Shown piece by piece: positions 36,562-45,541 of a DNA stretch of 64,000 nucleotides (positions are counted from its first letter, which is position 1; each line of letters begins with the position of its first letter). Below the pieces are notes generated by a model. It did no database searches, had not been told where the DNA came from, and saw only the letters and a program-made list of their open reading frames with translations. The stretch comes from Aureibacter tunicatorum (GTDB taxonomy: Bacteria > Bacteroidota > Bacteroidia > Cytophagales > Cyclobacteriaceae). The position numbers and the translations under genes are program-made. The stretch covers positions 40,574 through 104,573 of the forward strand of contig NZ_AP025309.1 in NCBI RefSeq assembly GCF_036492635.1. Direction: 5' to 3'.

Positions 36562-38364
36562 TTACAAACTCAAAACATATTCCACCAGCATATCTATTTC
36601 CTTATCCGAAACAGACTTCATCATGCCGTGACGCTCATTTACGATAAACTCTTTGACAGTAGCATATCGACCGTCATGGTAATACGGCGCTGTTCTCCAA
36701 ACTTCACGTAATGTCGGAGTATTCCATCCTTCCTCAAACTCAACTTCTCCAATCACATGCATTTGATTATCTGTCATATATTCTCCTGAATGACACCAGC
36801 TGCATCCTACATCATTAAATATCTGCTTACCTCTAAGCGCGTTTTCGCTCAGTTCACCATCTACCAAATAAGGACTAGGCAAAGCTTCCAAGCTCATAAG
36901 ATAAGCGTCAACTGCCGAAGCTTGTTCTTCGCTTACAGTTGTGAACTGTATATGCCTAAAACCAGCTCGAACAGCGACTTCTGCATCCGCCCTGATGCCT
37001 GAGATCATGGATGGAGGAGTCTTATGCGCATACAAAAGGCTTTTTACATTCTTAGGATTTCCTATGCCGTCATTGAGCAAATCCCAATTCAATCCATCGG
37101 TTCTCGCTTCGCCAGGGTGACAGCCGTTGCAAGATTGCCACCCTTGAAAGCAAAACTGAGCATCATTGAATAGTTTTTCTCCTTTACGCTCTATAGATTC
37201 TGTGAACTGGGGATTCAACGCGATTATTTCATCTTTATCATGATCTGCAATATTTAATATATTCAAGGTGTCCGAAAAATATGCAGGTATCAGAAGTTTG
37301 TCGCCATAGATCTGAACAAACCTTGGTCCATTCCCTTCAATCTTGCGTCTCTCTCTGATACCATTCAAGAATCTCAAATCATAAGAAAGAGACTCTTTGC
37401 CTATTGTGTTTCTTAATTTATCTATGAATTGAGGATAGTCAATAATACTTACATCATGCGTCCCCGAATGCGTTACCGCAATATACTTCTCTGTGATATC
37501 CAATCCCCAAGACCCAGCTGCTCCATACTCTGGTTGATCCAAAAGCACAGAGGCTACAAATTCTTGTTTATTCACATCAATGACGCTTAACGCACTCGTA
37601 TTCATCCACCCTTGTTCCAATTGCGAAGTGGGCACTTGATGTCTTCCCAGATTATGCACAATCATCGCATAATTGCCATCAGGCGTAACTTGCAAAGATC
37701 TTAAGGCGTTACTGCCATTGCTAAGCGGAATATCTTTAATTTTTTTCTTTTGTTTCAAATCAATTATACTCACATGAGCTGTCACCACATCGATATCCGC
37801 GCGTGTATGGGGCAAAAAGTTAGCTACATATAAATACCTGCCGTCTGGAGTCACATCAGATGAAAACGGCTCTCTGAGCACTTTGATTCTTTCCTGTTTA
37901 TTCTTTTTGAGGTCAATGATCGAAACATCATTGGTAAATTGGTTGCAAACATACAATTTCTTTCCATCAGGTGATAGCACTGGAGAAGTCGCTCCCATGC
38001 CTGTCACTATGGTATTAATTTTCTCTCTCGTTTTCAGATCAAAAATATCAACTTGCCCTTTGTCATAACTGCTCGTCACAAAAGCAAATTCTTCACTGAG
38101 CACTATGCCCGTAGGCTTGTTTTCAAATCGCCATTCGCCTAGGTCTTTCCATTCCTTCATATCCACTTGGCGAACGGATTTGTCCGTTTGATTGACAAAA
38201 TAGGCTATATCTTTGGAAGAGTCGGTCGCTATCTGTATTACAGATAACGGCAACACTTTATTATTATCGAAAGCAGAGAATGCAACCAAAGCTAAAAACA
38301 ATATTATACTAACTAATATGCCATTTGAATTTTCAAAAAATTTCAACTGCTTCATCTCTTCCAA
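36562..38364 (-). CDS. YVTN beta-propeller / dihaem cytochrome c (MauG-like)
   Basis: A 600-residue exported protein with one N-terminal hydrophobic anchor (about 14-31, GILVSIILFLALVAFSAF). Residues ~45-380 are a YVTN-type propeller (GKKLYVCNQFTNDVSIIDL and DGRYLYVANFLPHT are typical blades). Two c-type haem motifs follow: CNGCH (412-416) and CSWCH (521-525), the arrangement of dihaem peroxidase/MauG-like proteins. It could oxidise a partner or substrate in the periplasm. It is the first gene of a minus-strand run of five, and a copy of the shared ATCAATC..GAT element lies about 40 nt upstream of the start. Confidence 0.8.
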   Translation of the reverse strand: MEEMKQLKFFENSNGILVSIILFLALVAFSAFDNNKVLPLSVIQIATDSSKDIAYFVNQTDKSVRQVDMKEWKDLGEWRFENKPTGIVLSEEFAFVTSSYDKGQVDIFDLKTREKINTIVTGMGATSPVLSPDGKKLYVCNQFTNDVSIIDLKKNKQERIKVLREPFSSDVTPDGRYLYVANFLPHTRADIDVVTAHVSIIDLKQKKKIKDIPLSNGSNALRSLQVTPDGNYAMIVHNLGRHQVPTSQLEQGWMNTSALSVIDVNKQEFVASVLLDQPEYGAAGSWGLDITEKYIAVTHSGTHDVSIIDYPQFIDKLRNTIGKESLSYDLRFLNGIRERRKIEGNGPRFVQIYGDKLLIPAYFSDTLNILNIADHDKDEIIALNPQFTESIERKGEKLFNDAQFCFQGWQSCNGCHPGEARTDGLNWDLLNDGIGNPKNVKSLLYAHKTPPSMISGIRADAEVAVRAGFRHIQFTTVSEEQASAVDAYLMSLEALPSPYLVDGELSENALRGKQIFNDVGCSWCHSGEYMTDNQMHVIGEVEFEEGWNTPTLREVWRTAPYYHDGRYATVKEFIVNERHGMMKSVSDKEIDMLVEYVLSL

Positions 38365-38753
38365 AATTTAACTGCCATGAGTTTTGCATGGCTATTTGCT
38401 AAAAAATCAATCTTGATAGTGTCTCTTATAAAATCTTCACTACTAATAAGTGTATCGTTCGGTGAAAGAGAAACTATTTTCATAAATAGCATATGCGCCG
38501 TATCAACTTGTCAAATAATTGCGCTCTGCCAGAAGTTATTGTTCTTTATTATCTAATGAACTGTTTTCTAAAATAATAAGCAGCTTTATATTAATTTATT
38601 ACCCTTCTAATTTAGACCCATACCTAAGAAAGAATAAAAAAATTCTACAACCATTTATTTGTAATCAACATGGCTACTTAAATATTTTATCTATAATTAT
38701 CCTTAATAACATTCCAACAGAACACAATTTCTAACTATATATACTCGTCTCTT
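38365..38753. other. Spacer upstream of the cytochrome operon
   Basis: No gene. Apart from the motif at 38406-38423 the stretch is AT-rich with no strong hairpin. A short ORF on the plus strand (38519-38734) has no supporting features. Confidence 0.5.
38406..38423 (-). promoter_or_regulatory. Shared operator-like element (cytochrome operon)
   Basis: Minus-strand reading GACACTATCAAGATTGAT, matching GACATTATCGCGATTGAT upstream of dhaK at 15 of 18 positions. It lies 42 nt upstream of the start of the propeller-cytochrome gene. Confidence 0.5.
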
Positions 38754-39647
38754 TTACTTTAATTCCAAGTCACTTTTCACATCATTATAAAGCTCGAAAG
38801 CTTCATCAGGATTCAGATTGTCATGCACTACGCCATTTATTGCTTGAATCATCGCTTTAGGAGACTCCGACTGGAACACATTACGTCCCATATCCAATCC
38901 TGCGGCTCCACCAGAGATAGCTTTATAACATAAAGTCAACGCATCATATTCCGCTAGTTTCTTACCGCCAGCGACAACAATAGGCACTGGACAAGAATTC
39001 ACCACTCTTTCAAAGTGTTCGTTGCAATAATATGTTTTGACAATTGTCGCCCCATTTTCAGCGCAAACTCTTGAGGCCATAGACAAATATCTAGCATCAC
39101 GCGCCAGCTCTTTGCCAACAGCAGTCACTCCCATCGTTGGAATGCCGTAACGGTAGCCCGCATCAGCAGTTTTGACCAAATTAGCAATAGTCTTAGCCTC
39201 ATACTGGCCTCCCACAGACACCATCACCGCCATCGTAGAAGCGTTTACACGAATTGCTTCTTCAGGATCAATCACTACTTCATCATTAAGCTCGTTCAGG
39301 ATTGTAGTTCCCGCGGAAGACCTTAAGCAAATTGGTTTGTTAGAAGTCGGTGGCACAACATTTCGAAGAGCCGCTTTGGTGCACATCAACGAATCCGCAT
39401 AGGGAATCAACGGCACAATATTCAAATCAAGTCGCTCCAAACCTGATGTAGGTCCCATAATATAACCATGGTCAAAAGCAAGCATTACCGTTCTACCAGA
39501 CTTAGGATTGAACATACGACGCAAACGGTCTTTGATCCCCCAGTCCATGTGGCTCATGCCTTTTAAATAAAATCCTTCCGTTTCGACAGGAACGCCAATT
39601 CCGAAATCTTTTTCTTTTGATTCAATTATACCTTCTGCATCTGCCAT
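38754..39647 (-). CDS. lsrF: LsrF-like class I aldolase/thiolase
   Basis: A 297-residue cytosolic TIM-barrel enzyme of the LsrF group of class I aldolases. LsrF in enterobacteria is a thiolase that acts on phosphorylated autoinducer-2-derived dione. The Schiff-base lysine is expected at Lys204 (TIVKTYYCNEHF), matching Lys203 of E. coli LsrF, and the family phrases LAFDHGYIMGPTSGLE, GGKKL and GGAAGLDMGRNVFQS are present. It follows dhaL by 44 nt in a dhaK-dhaL-lsrF order, so a ketose may be phosphorylated and then split. No lsr transporter, lsrK or lsrR is nearby, so the substrate is probably not autoinducer-2. Confidence 0.85.
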   Translation of the reverse strand: MADAEGIIESKEKDFGIGVPVETEGFYLKGMSHMDWGIKDRLRRMFNPKSGRTVMLAFDHGYIMGPTSGLERLDLNIVPLIPYADSLMCTKAALRNVVPPTSNKPICLRSSAGTTILNELNDEVVIDPEEAIRVNASTMAVMVSVGGQYEAKTIANLVKTADAGYRYGIPTMGVTAVGKELARDARYLSMASRVCAENGATIVKTYYCNEHFERVVNSCPVPIVVAGGKKLAEYDALTLCYKAISGGAAGLDMGRNVFQSESPKAMIQAINGVVHDNLNPDEAFELYNDVKSDLELK

Positions 39648-39691
39648 TTTCTTACTCGTTTGTTGTGTGTTGTGATATTTTTTAAAAATTT

Positions 39692-40318
39692 TTACGCTTG
39701 CGCCAACAGTGATTGGTTAAAAGATTCAATCATGCAAGCCCAAGAAGTGGCTCCGGGATCCTTGTGTCCTATGGACCTTTCACCAAGATTTCTCGCGCGT
39801 CCAAAATTCGCTTTGAGATTCGCGGTTTGCTCTGCTCCATTTTCAGCAGCTTCAGCCGCCGCTTTGAAGACAGACTCAATCGTAGAAGCGTCAGCCATTT
39901 TCATCGCTTCCACCGCCGGCACTAAAGCATCCATCATCGTTTTGTCTCCTACTTTGGCTGATGTCTGCTCCTGCACTCCTTTGAGTCCCGCTTCAAACAT
40001 GCCAACCACTTGTTTGGGGCTCAATGCATCACCCTCTGCCTGATCCGACATGCCCATGAAAAATGATCCAATGAGCGTACTGGTAGACCCTGAAGCCTCA
40101 GTCATAGCTCTAAAGGCCATATCCGACAACAAGGTTTTAAATTCTTTTCCATCTTCAGCCTCTTTATGCAAGGCATTGAATGCCGCGACAATAGCAGTGC
40201 CATGATCTCCATCTCCACATATCGCATCCAATTCTGAAAACTCCACTTCGCGAGCTTTGATATTCTCAAAGGCTCTATCCAACATCTTTTTAAACTGATC
40301 TATTGATAATTTTTCCAT
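39692..40318 (-). CDS. dhaL: Dihydroxyacetone kinase subunit L
   Basis: A 208-residue all-helical subunit that binds ADP/ATP and two Mg2+ ions. The metal-binding aspartates are in LDAICGDGDHG (Asp31, Asp36, Asp38), and the lid region TEASGSTSTLIGSFFMGMS and GARNLGERSIGHKDPG-like C-terminal end (here GRARNLGERSIGHKDPGA) are standard. With DhaK it transfers phosphate to dihydroxyacetone or a related ketose. No DhaM PTS subunit is present in the window, so the donor may be ATP directly, as in the erythrulose or ATP-type kinases. Located 74 nt after dhaK in the same operon. Confidence 0.9.
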   Translation of the reverse strand: MEKLSIDQFKKMLDRAFENIKAREVEFSELDAICGDGDHGTAIVAAFNALHKEAEDGKEFKTLLSDMAFRAMTEASGSTSTLIGSFFMGMSDQAEGDALSPKQVVGMFEAGLKGVQEQTSAKVGDKTMMDALVPAVEAMKMADASTIESVFKAAAEAAENGAEQTANLKANFGRARNLGERSIGHKDPGATSWACMIESFNQSLLAQA

Positions 40319-40392
40319 GCCTGTACATTGTTAAAGTATACCCCCGGAAACTCTTCATAGCTTCCAAGGGGATTAACTGATGGGGGGATGTT

Positions 40393-41424
40393 TTATTTTT
40401 TTCCTAACACTGTCCAATATGGAGCATTAGAAGAACAATCCTTTAATAATTTAACATGCTCGTCTTCGACTTTGCCCATAATCATCTGAAAACCAGCCAT
40501 CTCCTGCACTGTCAATATCTCTGAAACTTTGCTTTCCACAACTTGAGCTCCCAGCTCTTCCAACACATGATGAACCTTTCTAAAGACAATCATTAATTCC
40601 ATGTAAGTCGTCGCTCCAACTCCGTTGATATAAGCAAATACTTTATCTCCCGAAGAAATATTCAGCTTTTTAATCAAGAGCTTAGCCATTCGAGTCGCTG
40701 TCTCATCGGCAGAAAGCATTTCAAATCTTCCGCCACCGCCTTCGCCGTGCTGTCCCATCCCAATTTCCATGATTCCTTCAGGAAGCTCCGCAATCACTGC
40801 TCCATTTTGAGGGTGAGTACAAGATTTCATAGCCACAGCGAGTGTCGCGATATTCTTGTTAAGACTCTCTGTAACTTCATAAACTTCATCCAAAGACTTT
40901 CCTTGCTCCGCCGCGGCTCCAGCCGCTTTAAACACGGCCACGCAGCCACCCAATCCTCTTCGATCTTTCTTATCAGCGTCTATGCCAGCGCTGATATCAT
41001 CATGCGTCAGCAAAGTCTTCACTTTGATTCCTTCGCGCTCGGCCAATTTAACAGCCATATTAGCAGCCATAACGTCTCCTGCATGGTTAAGCACAACCAA
41101 TAAGACCCCTGCATCGCGTTTGAACATTCTCAAAGCTTCCAACACTCTAGGCGCTCCCGGAGCCGCAAAAATATCTCCGACAACCGACGCGTCCAACATT
41201 CCATCTCCAACAAATCCGCTGATCGCAGGCTCATGTCCTGAACCGCCAAGCGAAATCACAGCAACCTTGTCTTCGGCTTTAGCATTTACTCTTACAACTA
41301 TATTCTCAGCACCCATTTTCACTTGATCCTTATAGGCAAGCGTATAGCCCTCCAAAAGTTCAGCCGTCAAATTTTCAGGATTATTTATAAATTTTTGTAT
41401 CGTTCTTTCAGCTATTTCCGACAT
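40393..41424 (-). CDS. dhaK: Dihydroxyacetone kinase subunit K
   Basis: A 343-residue substrate-binding subunit. GGSGHEPAISGFVGDGML and the covalent substrate-binding histidine in GMGQHGEGG (His226 from the ATG at 41424, matching His218 of E. coli DhaK) are intact. I chose 41424 (MSEIAERT) over 41445 because homologues usually begin with an acidic/helical MS..; the longer form adds MINKIKI. It leads the dhaK-dhaL-lsrF operon and has the shared regulatory block about 100 nt upstream. Its true substrate could be dihydroxyacetone, erythrulose or another small ketose. Confidence 0.9.
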   Translation of the reverse strand: MSEIAERTIQKFINNPENLTAELLEGYTLAYKDQVKMGAENIVVRVNAKAEDKVAVISLGGSGHEPAISGFVGDGMLDASVVGDIFAAPGAPRVLEALRMFKRDAGVLLVVLNHAGDVMAANMAVKLAEREGIKVKTLLTHDDISAGIDADKKDRRGLGGCVAVFKAAGAAAEQGKSLDEVYEVTESLNKNIATLAVAMKSCTHPQNGAVIAELPEGIMEIGMGQHGEGGGGRFEMLSADETATRMAKLLIKKLNISSGDKVFAYINGVGATTYMELMIVFRKVHHVLEELGAQVVESKVSEILTVQEMAGFQMIMGKVEDEHVKLLKDCSSNAPYWTVLGKK

Positions 41425-41447
41425 AATTTTAATCTTATTAATCAAAC

Positions 41448-41541
41448 AAATAATGTTTATCCCGATCGTCTTTTACCGTTCTTAATCCTACTCTATTTTT
41501 TCCAAAAGAGAATGATATCAAACATCAATCGCGATAATGTC
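41448..41541 (-). promoter_or_regulatory. Shared promoter block upstream of dhaK
   Basis: It contains AATAATGTTTATC at 41453-41465 on the plus strand and, at 41524-41541, the operator-like element, minus-strand GACATTATCGCGATTGAT. This is the most symmetrical copy, with ACAT and ATGT around TCGCGA. Confidence 0.55.
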
Positions 41542-41638
41542 AAATAGATAAATCTTAAATGATCTCTTACAATTTATCTTGATTCAAAAAATTAGAATGA
41601 AATATTTAATCATTCGCAATGTTCTTCCTATTAGTTGA

Positions 41639-41956
41639 TTATGCTTTGAATTGCATCAACTCGATAGGCGCACCTTCTTCTACAATAAATGCGATCATCG
41701 TTCCTTCCCCATTGTCAAAAGGCTCTACAATAATTTCCGCATTAGCCAATTCCTTTTCCATATTTTCAACCTCATAGGCTATATGAGCAGTTGTTTGAAT
41801 TAACTTTGGAAAGGTAGAACCTTCCTCAAATCGCAACCATTCGATACGATTGGGACTCTTGGAAAAATCGGTAATATGGCATTTGATTGCATCCAATGCG
41901 ATCTCATTTTCTTGCTTTTCATTAGTTGGTATTCCAACGTGATTAAACTTTCTCAT
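41639..41956 (-). CDS. VOC (glyoxalase-fold) protein
   Basis: About 105 residues from the ATG at 41956 (MRKFNHVGIPTNEKQEN), the usual start for this small VOC subfamily; the ORF could run from 42019. The His in NHVGIP, the Glu in IEWLRFE, the His in THIAYEV and the Glu in IELMQF form the expected metal site. Such enzymes catalyse isomerisation, epimerisation or C-C cleavage of small molecules; no substrate can be assigned. It is in the same orientation as, and between, dhaK and the DUF1097 gene, and may belong to the sugar pathway. Confidence 0.8.
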   Translation of the reverse strand: MRKFNHVGIPTNEKQENEIALDAIKCHITDFSKSPNRIEWLRFEEGSTFPKLIQTTAHIAYEVENMEKELANAEIIVEPFDNGEGTMIAFIVEEGAPIELMQFKA

Positions 41957-42115
41957 AATTCCATCCATTGACAAATTGTAAACTCTTATGTTAACCAGCG
42001 AAACCGAAAAGCCAGCCATGAGTTGGATGACTCTTCAACCTATAATCGTGAAGCTTATGAATTACCCTTACTTTTGCATGCAACTTTAATATTTAGATTA
42101 GATCTCGTAACAAAC

Positions 42116-42150
42116 TCTTCACAAGAATAATATCAAAATCGCAGGCTATT
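42116..42150 (-). promoter_or_regulatory. Partial copy of the shared block upstream of the VOC gene
   Basis: The minus-strand segment GCGATTTTGATATTATTCTT resembles GCGATTGATGTTTGATATCATTCTC upstream of dhaK. The left half of the operator is missing, so this is a weak call. Confidence 0.3.
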
Positions 42151-42206
42151 CGACTCTTTAACAAAATAACACAAACACCTGATAATCAAATTATTGAAAA
42201 TAAAAA

Positions 42207-42233
42207 AATCCATCTTATAAGCAAAGATGGATT
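42207..42233 (-). terminator. Rho-independent terminator of the DUF1097 gene
   Basis: AATCCATCTT (42207-42216) pairs perfectly with AAGATGGATT (42224-42233), followed on the minus strand by seven T's. Same core stem as the hairpins at 25625 and 26071. Confidence 0.85.
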
Positions 42234-42263
42234 AAAAAAGCATTTAAACATTCATTCTATATT

Positions 42264-42836
42264 TTACACAGCTTTAGGCAATTGAGATTCTTCAACAGCT
42301 TTCTCAGGCTTGTCAGCATTCACAAACCTTTCTTCATATTTTGTTCTAAAAAAGATGGTCATCACGCCATAAGCAAGACCTACCAGACAGTATACAAGCT
42401 CTGTAGTAATGGCAATCGCATAAGTAGCATTAGGGACATAAGACATAAAGGCGAAGAATGCACCCGCCCCGACAAATACAGCAGGTATCAAATCAAGCCA
42501 AGGAACTCGCTCCATAAACATAACAGGCACTACGACAATAAATACACCCAATGGAAATGCGTAAAAGCCAAACATGCTCATAAAGGCGCCTCCCAATTCC
42601 ATAATCGCTATTGAAGCGACAATCCCAAATACATATCCAATCAAGGTTTTGATTCCTCCTTTAATATTGCATCCTGCTAGGAAATACATCGCCCAAGATT
42701 GAAAAGCGATCCAGCCAAAGCCGACATTGCCAACTGGAGGCACAAGTCCGTGAAGCAATTGATCAACGGTTTGAATCGTAAATGCTAAAAAAGCCACAAT
42801 AAAAGGGATGGGCAAAAATTTTTTTAACGACATCAT
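42264..42836 (-). CDS. DUF1097 membrane protein (YcdZ-like)
   Basis: A 190-residue inner-membrane protein with about five to six hydrophobic helices, starting MSLKKFLPIPFIVAFLAFTI and containing the family phrases GWIAFQSWAMYFLAGC and GYVFGIVASIA. Function of the family is unknown; members often accompany sugar or aldehyde metabolism. It lies upstream of the VOC and dhaK-dhaL-lsrF genes on the same strand, but a strong terminator follows it, so it is likely a separate transcript. A transporter or facilitator role for the small ketose is speculative. Confidence 0.82.
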   Translation of the reverse strand: MMSLKKFLPIPFIVAFLAFTIQTVDQLLHGLVPPVGNVGFGWIAFQSWAMYFLAGCNIKGGIKTLIGYVFGIVASIAIMELGGAFMSMFGFYAFPLGVFIVVVPVMFMERVPWLDLIPAVFVGAGAFFAFMSYVPNATYAIAITTELVYCLVGLAYGVMTIFFRTKYEERFVNADKPEKAVEESQLPKAV

Positions 42837-43266
42837 AATTACTAATAGTTTAAAAAGCAGAGCGCTTAAACTCTAACAATAAAGAATAATAAATTTTATC
42901 TCAGCACAACCATAGCTATGCCACTCATGATATAATCGTCCGAGCCTAATTTTCCCCTTACCGCTGACGCTAATTTCGTGAATTCATTTTGCTTTATCCG
43001 CTTACCAACAAAATACTCTGCTAAACATTCGCATTGCAAATGCGAACGAGCGGGCTTCTTTCAATATCCTAGCAAAGGTTCGCAACCTGCACTTTGCCTG
43101 CAAATGTCTTCTCCACATAAGCAAACATCAAAAGATCCTCAGCTTATGCCAAGGACTTTGAATATTATCTATCAGCATTTGACACAAGTTGAAAACTTAC
43201 CGCTAATGGCATTTCTTTAAATCCTTACAGCCTAAAAATCGGCTCCATAATTTACATAGTCTATTT
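42837..43266. other. Spacer holding an inverted dispersed-repeat copy
   Basis: No gene except a repeat-encoded short frame. The middle, 43025-43203, is a diverged copy of the island repeat; the rest is unremarkable. Confidence 0.5.
43025..43203 (+). repeat. Diverged dispersed repeat, copy 3
   Basis: In reverse orientation relative to the copies at 24151 and 25811. It keeps the hairpin ATTCGCATT-GC-AAATGCGAA, GCAACCTGCACTTTGC, and GCTTATGCCAAGG followed by a frame MPRTLNIIYQHLTQVENL (43146 on). That peptide mirrors MPRLLNIIYRHWEQVENL in the other two copies, so the short coding start has been conserved over more divergence than the rest. Confidence 0.7.
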
Positions 43267-43785
43267 TTATAATTTTACCCGTCGAATCAAGCCAAAAACA
43301 ACTCCCTTTTCACCAATTAACTCAAAAGATATCCTTCTAATTTCTAAAGTAGGATGGTTGTTTTTTATTAAATTCTCACCTAATACAGATTCATGGTCTC
43401 CGACCCTTATAGTCTTTCCTTTAAATGTAACAACACAAGATTCTAACAGTTCTATTCCGTCCAAATAATGGTAAGCCGTAGTATCTGGGATAAAGCCTTT
43501 ATCCGTCATATCATAATATGAAGTAAAACCCATTCTATGTCCTTTCCATGTTACTTTCAACTTAGCAGGATCGATCTCCCATCTCTCATAAGTAAAATCT
43601 CCTTCTAATACCTCCTGTAATTTATGTTTATTGCCCCCCGTATCTATAATAGCAACTATACTCACTCCATCTATTTCTATGTTTTTAAATTCGCTATAGT
43701 CTATCAGATTCACATTCAGGATCTGAGCAAATGAACTAAAACCAAAGATCAATAGTAAGCAGGATGTTAAAAAGAACTTTCTCAT
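43267..43785 (-). CDS. Exported hypothetical protein
   Basis: A 172-residue protein with a signal peptide (MRKFFLTSCLLLIFGFSSFA, from the ATG at 43785). The mature part is beta-rich with no recognised domain; phrases such as YERWEIDPAKLKVTWKG and GDHESVLGENLIKNNHPTL occur. It stands alone between a repeat copy and the TonB-like gene. I do not recognise it. Confidence 0.65.
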   Translation of the reverse strand: MRKFFLTSCLLLIFGFSSFAQILNVNLIDYSEFKNIEIDGVSIVAIIDTGGNKHKLQEVLEGDFTYERWEIDPAKLKVTWKGHRMGFTSYYDMTDKGFIPDTTAYHYLDGIELLESCVVTFKGKTIRVGDHESVLGENLIKNNHPTLEIRRISFELIGEKGVVFGLIRRVKL

Positions 43786-43953
43786 TGTCAAATATTTATT
43801 TATTAGAAGTCATCTGTTTCGTAATCAATATGATATTGAAATGCAATGAGATAAATATGAGAACAAGCGAAATAAAGCTTAGCTAATTCATCAAGGCAAA
43901 ATAATCAGCTTCTAAAACAAGAAGCTAATTATTAAATGTCTACTTGACTACGA

Positions 43954-44361
43954 TTATTTTCTTAAATAAAAAATTACAGGGATTATAATACTGGATTTTA
44001 CCGGCTCATTATTTTCTTTTGCAGGAAGCCATCCTTTGATTTTTAAAACAACCCTTTCCGCTTCTTCATTAAGACCATAACCTGGACCTTCCAATATCTC
44101 CGTTCCATAAATATTGCCATGCTCATCCAGTAATACCTCAACTAGAACTCTTCCATCAATCCCGAATCTTCGCGCTTTAATGGGATAATTTAAGCTTCTT
44201 GAAAGTTCAGAAAAATAAGCTTTCCTTCCATCTTTATAAGTTGGTCTTTCATCAGGCCTAAAATATACTTTTTCATTATCTCTAATCTTATATTTCCTTT
44301 TAGCCTTTTCTCCATTTTGTGCAAAACTAAAAGTCGCATTCAAGCCCAGTAAAATCATCAA
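43954..44361 (-). CDS. TonB C-terminal-domain protein
   Basis: A 135-residue exported protein whose C-terminal ~80 residues are the TonB_C fold: YPIKARRFGIDGRVLVEVLL, GNIYGTEILEG and VVLKIKGWLPAKENNEPV are standard. It lacks the usual membrane anchor plus proline-rich linker, so it is not a classical TonB. The leader LLGLNATFSFA is short at the marked ATG; an upstream alternative start may be used. Probably a periplasmic TonB-like accessory. No TonB-dependent receptor or ExbBD is near. Confidence 0.75.
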   Translation of the reverse strand: MMILLGLNATFSFAQNGEKAKRKYKIRDNEKVYFRPDERPTYKDGRKAYFSELSRSLNYPIKARRFGIDGRVLVEVLLDEHGNIYGTEILEGPGYGLNEEAERVVLKIKGWLPAKENNEPVKSSIIIPVIFYLRK

Positions 44362-44467
44362 TACAATCCTTATTGTATCAAAAAATATATTTAAAATAAC
44401 AAATTAACCGTTCAAGCTTACGAATCCTTCATAAGAATATATGCTATCAGCAACGATTGGACTGCTC

Positions 44468-45541
44468 TCAACCCATATATTCTTTCGCTTTGAGTTTGCC
44501 GTGATCCATTAGTATAATATTCTCTGCAAGCGCCAGCATCTCGTCTTCACCGGGGTATATGTGCACCGGCGCTATAAAATTCGTCCTAGCGATAATCTCG
44601 TTGGTGATTACTTCATCTCTGGCCATACCTCCGGTAAGCAAAATCGCGTCAACTTTTCCCTTGAGCACTGTCGCCATCTCCCCAATTGACTTTGAAACTT
44701 GATAAGCCATGGCTTTGATCACTTCCAAAGCTTGAAGGTCTCCTTCCAAAATCCTGTCAGCCACTTCCTTTCCATCATTTGTGCCCAAGTATGCTTTCAT
44801 TCCTCCATTTCCTACTAGATTTGAATGCATTTCGCTCTTTGAGTATTGATTTGAAAACGCGTTTCTTATGATATCACCTACAGGCAATGACCCTGATCTC
44901 TCCGGACTAAAAGGCCCTTCTCCATCCAATGCTTGATTCACATCCACTACTTTACCATATCTGTGCGCTCCCACAGATATCCCGCCACCCAAATGGGCGA
45001 CTATCAATCTCAACTCACTGCACTCTGCATCCATCAAATCCGCATGTCTTCTAGCGATAGCTTTATGATTAAGCGCATGAAAAACCGATTTTCTCTCGTA
45101 CAGTGGATGTCCTGACACTCGTGCTATATCATCCAATTCATCAACTACAATAGGGTCGGCGATATACGCTTCTTTCCCTATCTGCAGGGCAATTTCTTGA
45201 GCAATAAACGCCCCCAAACTGCTTGCATGCTTCATTGCGCTGGTCTTGAGATCTTCTATCATTTTGTCATTGACTTGGTATATTCCAGAAGTAACCGGCT
45301 GAATAAGTCCTCCTCTTCCAATGACATAGTCAAGTTGGCGGATCTCAACATTATTTTCATTCAACCATTGGAGAATAATTCCTTTTCTAAAATCATACTG
45401 CCCGAGCAAATCATCGAATTGAGATAATTCTTTATCGCTATGACTGATTGATTTTTCAATAACAGGGACTTTATTTTCAAATACAGCTACTTTTGTAGAA
45501 GTAGATCCGGGGTTGATCACAAGTATTTTTAGTTTTTTCAT
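44468..45541 (-). CDS. buk: Butyrate kinase family protein
   Basis: A 357-residue member of the acetate/butyrate kinase group (ASKHA fold), which converts acyl phosphate and ADP to acid and ATP. The phosphate-binding LVINPGSTSTKVAVFE near the start, VIGRGG, HLGGGISVGAH and ILLTGGMARDE are all present. The usual partner, phosphotransbutyrylase, is absent from both sides, so it may work with a distant partner or with branched-chain acyl phosphates. A weak resemblance to the shared operator (ATACCACGATTAT on the minus strand) lies about 30 nt upstream. Confidence 0.9.
   Translation of the reverse strand: MKKLKILVINPGSTSTKVAVFENKVPVIEKSISHSDKELSQFDDLLGQYDFRKGIILQWLNENNVEIRQLDYVIGRGGLIQPVTSGIYQVNDKMIEDLKTSAMKHASSLGAFIAQEIALQIGKEAYIADPIVVDELDDIARVSGHPLYERKSVFHALNHKAIARRHADLMDAECSELRLIVAHLGGGISVGAHRYGKVVDVNQALDGEGPFSPERSGSLPVGDIIRNAFSNQYSKSEMHSNLVGNGGMKAYLGTNDGKEVADRILEGDLQALEVIKAMAYQVSKSIGEMATVLKGKVDAILLTGGMARDEVITNEIIARTNFIAPVHIYPGEDEMLALAENIILMDHGKLKAKEYMG

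Noticed and set aside
42978..43220. 80-codon plus-strand ORF with Cys and His
   Set aside because: Almost all of it lies in the diverged dispersed repeat; only the MPRTLNIIY part looks conserved.
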